DNA of 64,000 bases. Source: Enterobacter genomosp. O (lineage in GTDB: Bacteria > Pseudomonadota > Gammaproteobacteria > Enterobacterales > Enterobacteriaceae). Numbering within the stretch: the stretch's first letter is position 1; each line of letters begins with the position of its first letter. The stretch is taken from the NCBI RefSeq assembly GCF_001022965.1, contig NZ_LECZ01000023.1, forward strand, positions 310,001-374,000. Direction: 5' to 3'. Position numbers and translations under genes: made by a program. Positions 61,227-64,000 of this stretch are shown one piece after another. The notes below the pieces were generated by a model, which ran no database searches, had not been told where the DNA came from, and was given only the letters and a program-made list of their open reading frames with translations.

Positions 61227-61685
61227 ATGTTCCGTGGAGCTACGTTAGTCAATCTCGACAGCAAAGGGCGTTTATCGGTACCAACCCGATACCGCGACCA
61301 GCTGATTGAGAACGCTGCGGGTCAAATGGTTTGCACCATTGACATTAACTCCCCCTGCCTGCTGCTTTACCCCCTGCCTGAATGGGAAATTATTGAGCAA
61401 AAGCTGTCGCGACTGTCGAGCATGAACCCGCAGGAACGCCGCGTGCAGCGGTTGTTATTGGGACATGCCAGTGAATGTCAGATGGATAACGCAGGGCGAT
61501 TACTAATTGCGCCTGTGTTACGGCAACATGCCGGTCTGACCAAAGAAGTGATGCTGGTCGGGCAGTTCAACAAGTTTGAACTGTGGGATGAAACGACCTG
61601 GTATCAACAGGTCAAGGAAGATATCGACGCTGAGCAGTCTGATTCCGCGACATTATCGGAACGGCTGCAGGACTTGTCTCTATAA
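61227..61685 (+). CDS. mraZ: Transcriptional regulator MraZ
   Basis: Double SpoVT-AbrB-fold DNA-binding protein that represses its own dcw promoter; 152 residues as in E. coli. The start [20 protein letters not shown] carries the first DxKGR motif, and [12 protein letters not shown] the second. The ATG at 61227 matches E. coli; an in-frame upstream codon at 61191 lies in the operator. It overlaps nothing and rsmH begins two bases after its stop. Confidence 0.97.
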   Translation: MFRGATLVNLDSKGRLSVPTRYRDQLIENAAGQMVCTIDINSPCLLLYPLPEWEIIEQKLSRLSSMNPQERRVQRLLLGHASECQMDNAGRLLIAPVLRQHAGLTKEVMLVGQFNKFELWDETTWYQQVKEDIDAEQSDSATLSERLQDLSL

Positions 61686-61687
61686 AT

Positions 61688-62629
61688 ATGATGGAAAATT
61701 ATAAACACAAAACGGTGTTACTGGACGAGGCCGTTAACGGCCTGAATATTCGTCCGGATGGCATCTACATTGATGGCACTTTTGGTCGCGGTGGTCACTC
61801 GCGTTTGATTCTCTCCCAGCTTGGAGAGGAAGGACGTCTGCTGGCAATCGATCGCGATCCGCAGGCGATTGCCGTTGCGCAGACCATCAATGACCCACGC
61901 TTTTCCATCGTGCATGGACCTTTCTCTGCGCTCGCGGAATATGTTGCCGAGCGCGGCCTGACGGGCAAGATCGACGGGATTCTTCTCGATCTTGGCGTCT
62001 CTTCACCTCAGCTTGATGATGCTGAACGCGGCTTCTCCTTTATGCGCGATGGTCCGCTGGATATGCGGATGGACCCGACGCGCGGTCAGTCTGCCGCCGA
62101 GTGGTTACAGACTGCTGATGAAGCGGATATTGCATGGGTAATCAAAACCTTCGGCGAAGAGCGCTTTGGCAAACGTATTGCGCGCGCCATCGTTGAGCGC
62201 AACCGCATTGAGCCCATGACCCGCACCAAAGAGTTAGCCGAGGTGATCGCGGCGGCAACGCCGGTGAAGGATAAGCACAAACATCCCGCGACCCGTACCT
62301 TCCAGGCGGTTCGCATCTGGGTAAACAGTGAACTGGAGGAAATAGAGCTGGCGCTAAAAAGCTCGCTCGACGTGCTGGCCCCGGGTGGGCGGTTATCCAT
62401 CATCAGCTTCCATTCGCTGGAAGACCGTATTGTGAAACGCTTTATGCGTGAACAAAGCCGCGGTCCACAGGTGCCAGCGGGGCTGCCGATGACGGAAGAA
62501 CAACTCAGGAAGCTGGGTGGCCGTCAGTTGCGAGCATTAGGCAAGTTGATGCCGGGCGAAGAAGAGGTGGCAGAGAATCCACGCGCCCGTAGTTCAGTGC
62601 TGCGTGTTGCAGAGAGGACGAACGCATGA
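61688..62629 (+). CDS. rsmH: 16S rRNA m4C1402 methyltransferase RsmH (MraW)
   Basis: Methylates N4 of C1402 in the 16S rRNA decoding site, 313 residues as in E. coli. The SAM motif is [15 protein letters not shown], with [15 protein letters not shown] and a C-terminal [18 protein letters not shown]. Its end overlaps ftsL by four bases. Confidence 0.97.
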   Translation: MMENYKHKTVLLDEAVNGLNIRPDGIYIDGTFGRGGHSRLILSQLGEEGRLLAIDRDPQAIAVAQTINDPRFSIVHGPFSALAEYVAERGLTGKIDGILLDLGVSSPQLDDAERGFSFMRDGPLDMRMDPTRGQSAAEWLQTADEADIAWVIKTFGEERFGKRIARAIVERNRIEPMTRTKELAEVIAAATPVKDKHKHPATRTFQAVRIWVNSELEEIELALKSSLDVLAPGGRLSIISFHSLEDRIVKRFMREQSRGPQVPAGLPMTEEQLRKLGGRQLRALGKLMPGEEEVAENPRARSSVLRVAERTNA

Positions 62630-62991
62630 TCGGCAGAGTGACAGAGACCCTAAGCAAAGTTAAGGATTCGTTAGGAAGCAACGAGCGCCATGCCTTGCCT
62701 GGCGTGATCGGCGACGATCTTTTGCGGTTTGGGAAACTGCCACTCTGTCTGTTCATTTGCATCATTGTTACGGCCGTTACGGTGGTGACCACAGCCCACC
62801 ATACGCGTTTATTGACTGCGCAACGCGAGCAGATGGTACTGGAACGCGATGCGCTGGATATTGAATGGCGAAATTTGATCCTTGAAGAAAACGCGCTCGG
62901 CGATCACAGCCGGGTTGAACGGATCGCAACGGAAAAGCTGCAACTGCAGCATGTTGATCCTTCCCAGGAAAATATCGTAGTACAAAAATAA
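62626..62991 (+). CDS. ftsL: Cell division protein FtsL
   Basis: Bitopic divisome protein that works with FtsB and FtsQ and helps activate FtsWI septal peptidoglycan synthesis. It has 121 residues as in E. coli. A cytoplasmic N-terminus (about 1-36) is followed by one membrane helix ([18 protein letters not shown], about 40-57) and a periplasmic coiled coil with leucine repeats. It overlaps rsmH by ATGA. Confidence 0.97.
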   Translation: MIGRVTETLSKVKDSLGSNERHALPGVIGDDLLRFGKLPLCLFICIIVTAVTVVTTAHHTRLLTAQREQMVLERDALDIEWRNLILEENALGDHSRVERIATEKLQLQHVDPSQENIVVQK

Positions 62992-63006
62992 GGGAAATCG
63001 CGACGC

Positions 63007-64000
63007 ATGAAAGCAGCGGCAAAAACGCTTAAACCAAAACGTCAGGAAGAACAGGCCAACTTTATCAGTTGGCGTTTTGCGTTGCTTTGCGGCTGCATTT
63101 TACTGGCACTGAGTTTCCTGCTGGGACGCGTGGCCTGGTTGCAAATCATCGCCCCTGACATGCTGGTACGCCAGGGCGATATGCGATCTCTGCGTGTCCA
63201 GGAGGTCTCCACCTCCCGCGGGATGATCACCGACCGCTCTGGCCGTCCGCTGGCGGTGAGCGTACCGGTGAAAGCCATATGGGCTGACCCGAAAGAGCTG
63301 CACGACGCCGGAGGCATTACGCTTGATAATCGCTGGAAGGCGCTTGCGGATGCACTGAAGATGCCGCTGGACCAGCTGGCTTCACGCGTGAATACGAACC
63401 CGAGAGGGCGTTTTATCTATCTGGCACGTCAGGTAAATCCTGACATGGCGGACTACATCAAAAAATTGAAGCTACCGGGGATTCATCTGCGTGAGGAATC
63501 ACGTCGTTACTATCCATCCGGCGAAGTGACTGCTCACCTCATTGGCTTTACAAACGTCGATAGCCAGGGGATTGAAGGCGTTGAAAAAAGCTTTGATAAA
63601 TGGCTCACCGGCCAGCCCGGTGAGCGCATTGTGCGTAAAGACCGCTATGGTCGTGTGATCGAAGATATTTCCTCAACGGACAGCCAGGCCGCACACAACC
63701 TTGCACTGAGTATTGATGAGCGGTTACAGGCGCTGGTTTACCGCGAACTGAACAATGCCGTGGCTTTCAACAAAGCGGAATCTGGCAGTGCCGTGTTAGT
63801 TGATGTCAACACGGGTGAAGTGCTGGCGATGGCCAATAGCCCGTCCTACAACCCTAACAATCTTACCGGTACGCAGAAGGATGTTATGCGTAACCGTACC
63901 ATCACCGACGTGTTCGAACCGGGTTCGACCGTGAAGCCGATGGTGGTCATGACTGCACTTCAGCGCGGTATCGTCAATGAAAACACCGTACTGAATACCA
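63007..64000 (+). CDS. ftsI: Peptidoglycan transpeptidase FtsI (PBP3), 3' end outside window
   Basis: Septum-specific class B penicillin-binding protein; 331 residues are visible and the frame is open at the window edge. The order is cytoplasmic tail, membrane anchor (about 22-40, ALLCGCILLALSFLLGRVAW), pedestal domain (about 60-220), then the start of the transpeptidase. The active-site serine motif SxxK appears as FEPGSTVKPMVV near Ser307. The SxN and KTG motifs lie beyond the window. The ATG at 63007 is 15 bases after ftsL. Confidence 0.97.
   Translation, partial: MKAAAKTLKPKRQEEQANFISWRFALLCGCILLALSFLLGRVAWLQIIAPDMLVRQGDMRSLRVQEVSTSRGMITDRSGRPLAVSVPVKAIWADPKELHDAGGITLDNRWKALADALKMPLDQLASRVNTNPRGRFIYLARQVNPDMADYIKKLKLPGIHLREESRRYYPSGEVTAHLIGFTNVDSQGIEGVEKSFDKWLTGQPGERIVRKDRYGRVIEDISSTDSQAAHNLALSIDERLQALVYRELNNAVAFNKAESGSAVLVDVNTGEVLAMANSPSYNPNNLTGTQKDVMRNRTITDVFEPGSTVKPMVVMTALQRGIVNENTVLNT

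Overview
The window is a stretch of enterobacterial chromosome core. Protein sequences match Escherichia coli K-12 MG1655 minute 0-2 genes nearly residue for residue as I remember them, and gene order is the same from satP to ftsI. The differences fit an Enterobacter-like genus (Enterobacter, Lelliottia or Leclercia): a DUF903 lipoprotein gene sits where E. coli has the cai/fix genes, rihC is absent, an MFS gene runs convergent to satP, and a hok-type locus lies between setA and leuD. The genus is an inference from memory; no database was searched.

Layout. 1-1673: end of an MFS transporter gene and satP, convergent and overlapping. 1816-5168: dnaK-dnaJ chaperone operon with heat-shock promoters. 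5288-7421: nhaA-nhaR sodium/proton antiport. 7479-13877: rpsT, then ribF-ileS-lspA-fkpB-ispH. 14083-19750: dapB and the carAB operon with its RutR, PurR and ArgR sites. 19890-22615: DUF903 lipoprotein and kefF-kefC potassium efflux. 22730-23209: folA. 23250-29979 (minus): lptD-surA-pdxA-rsmA-apaG-apaH, a compact outer-membrane biogenesis and housekeeping cluster. 30219-37128: djlA, then rluA, rapA and polB on minus. 37245-42432: araBAD and divergent araC with recognisable operator sites. 42551-46616: yabI and thiBPQ behind a TPP riboswitch. 46785-49980: sgrR, the sgrS RNA with its embedded sgrT peptide, and setA, the glucose-phosphate stress module. 50016-50441: hok-type toxin locus. 50442-55301 (minus): leuABCD with the leuL attenuator. 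55891-59438: leuO and ilvIH. 59618-60625: cra. 61146 to the window end: start of the dcw cell-division cluster (mraZ, rsmH, ftsL, ftsI cut by the edge).

Most of the window is ordinary core genome. I did not find an undescribed multi-gene system. The parts that reward a second look are small: the hok-type locus, whose mRNA ends can pair with each other as in characterised hok mRNAs; a longer-than-usual SgrT; a perfect 12-bp inverted repeat against the kefF start; a terminator-like hairpin between the polB LexA box and its start codon; and a repeated CCCTCTCCC hairpin at two convergent gene junctions that carries the stop codon of the neighbouring gene.

No rRNA, tRNA, CRISPR array, prophage or intact insertion sequence was seen.
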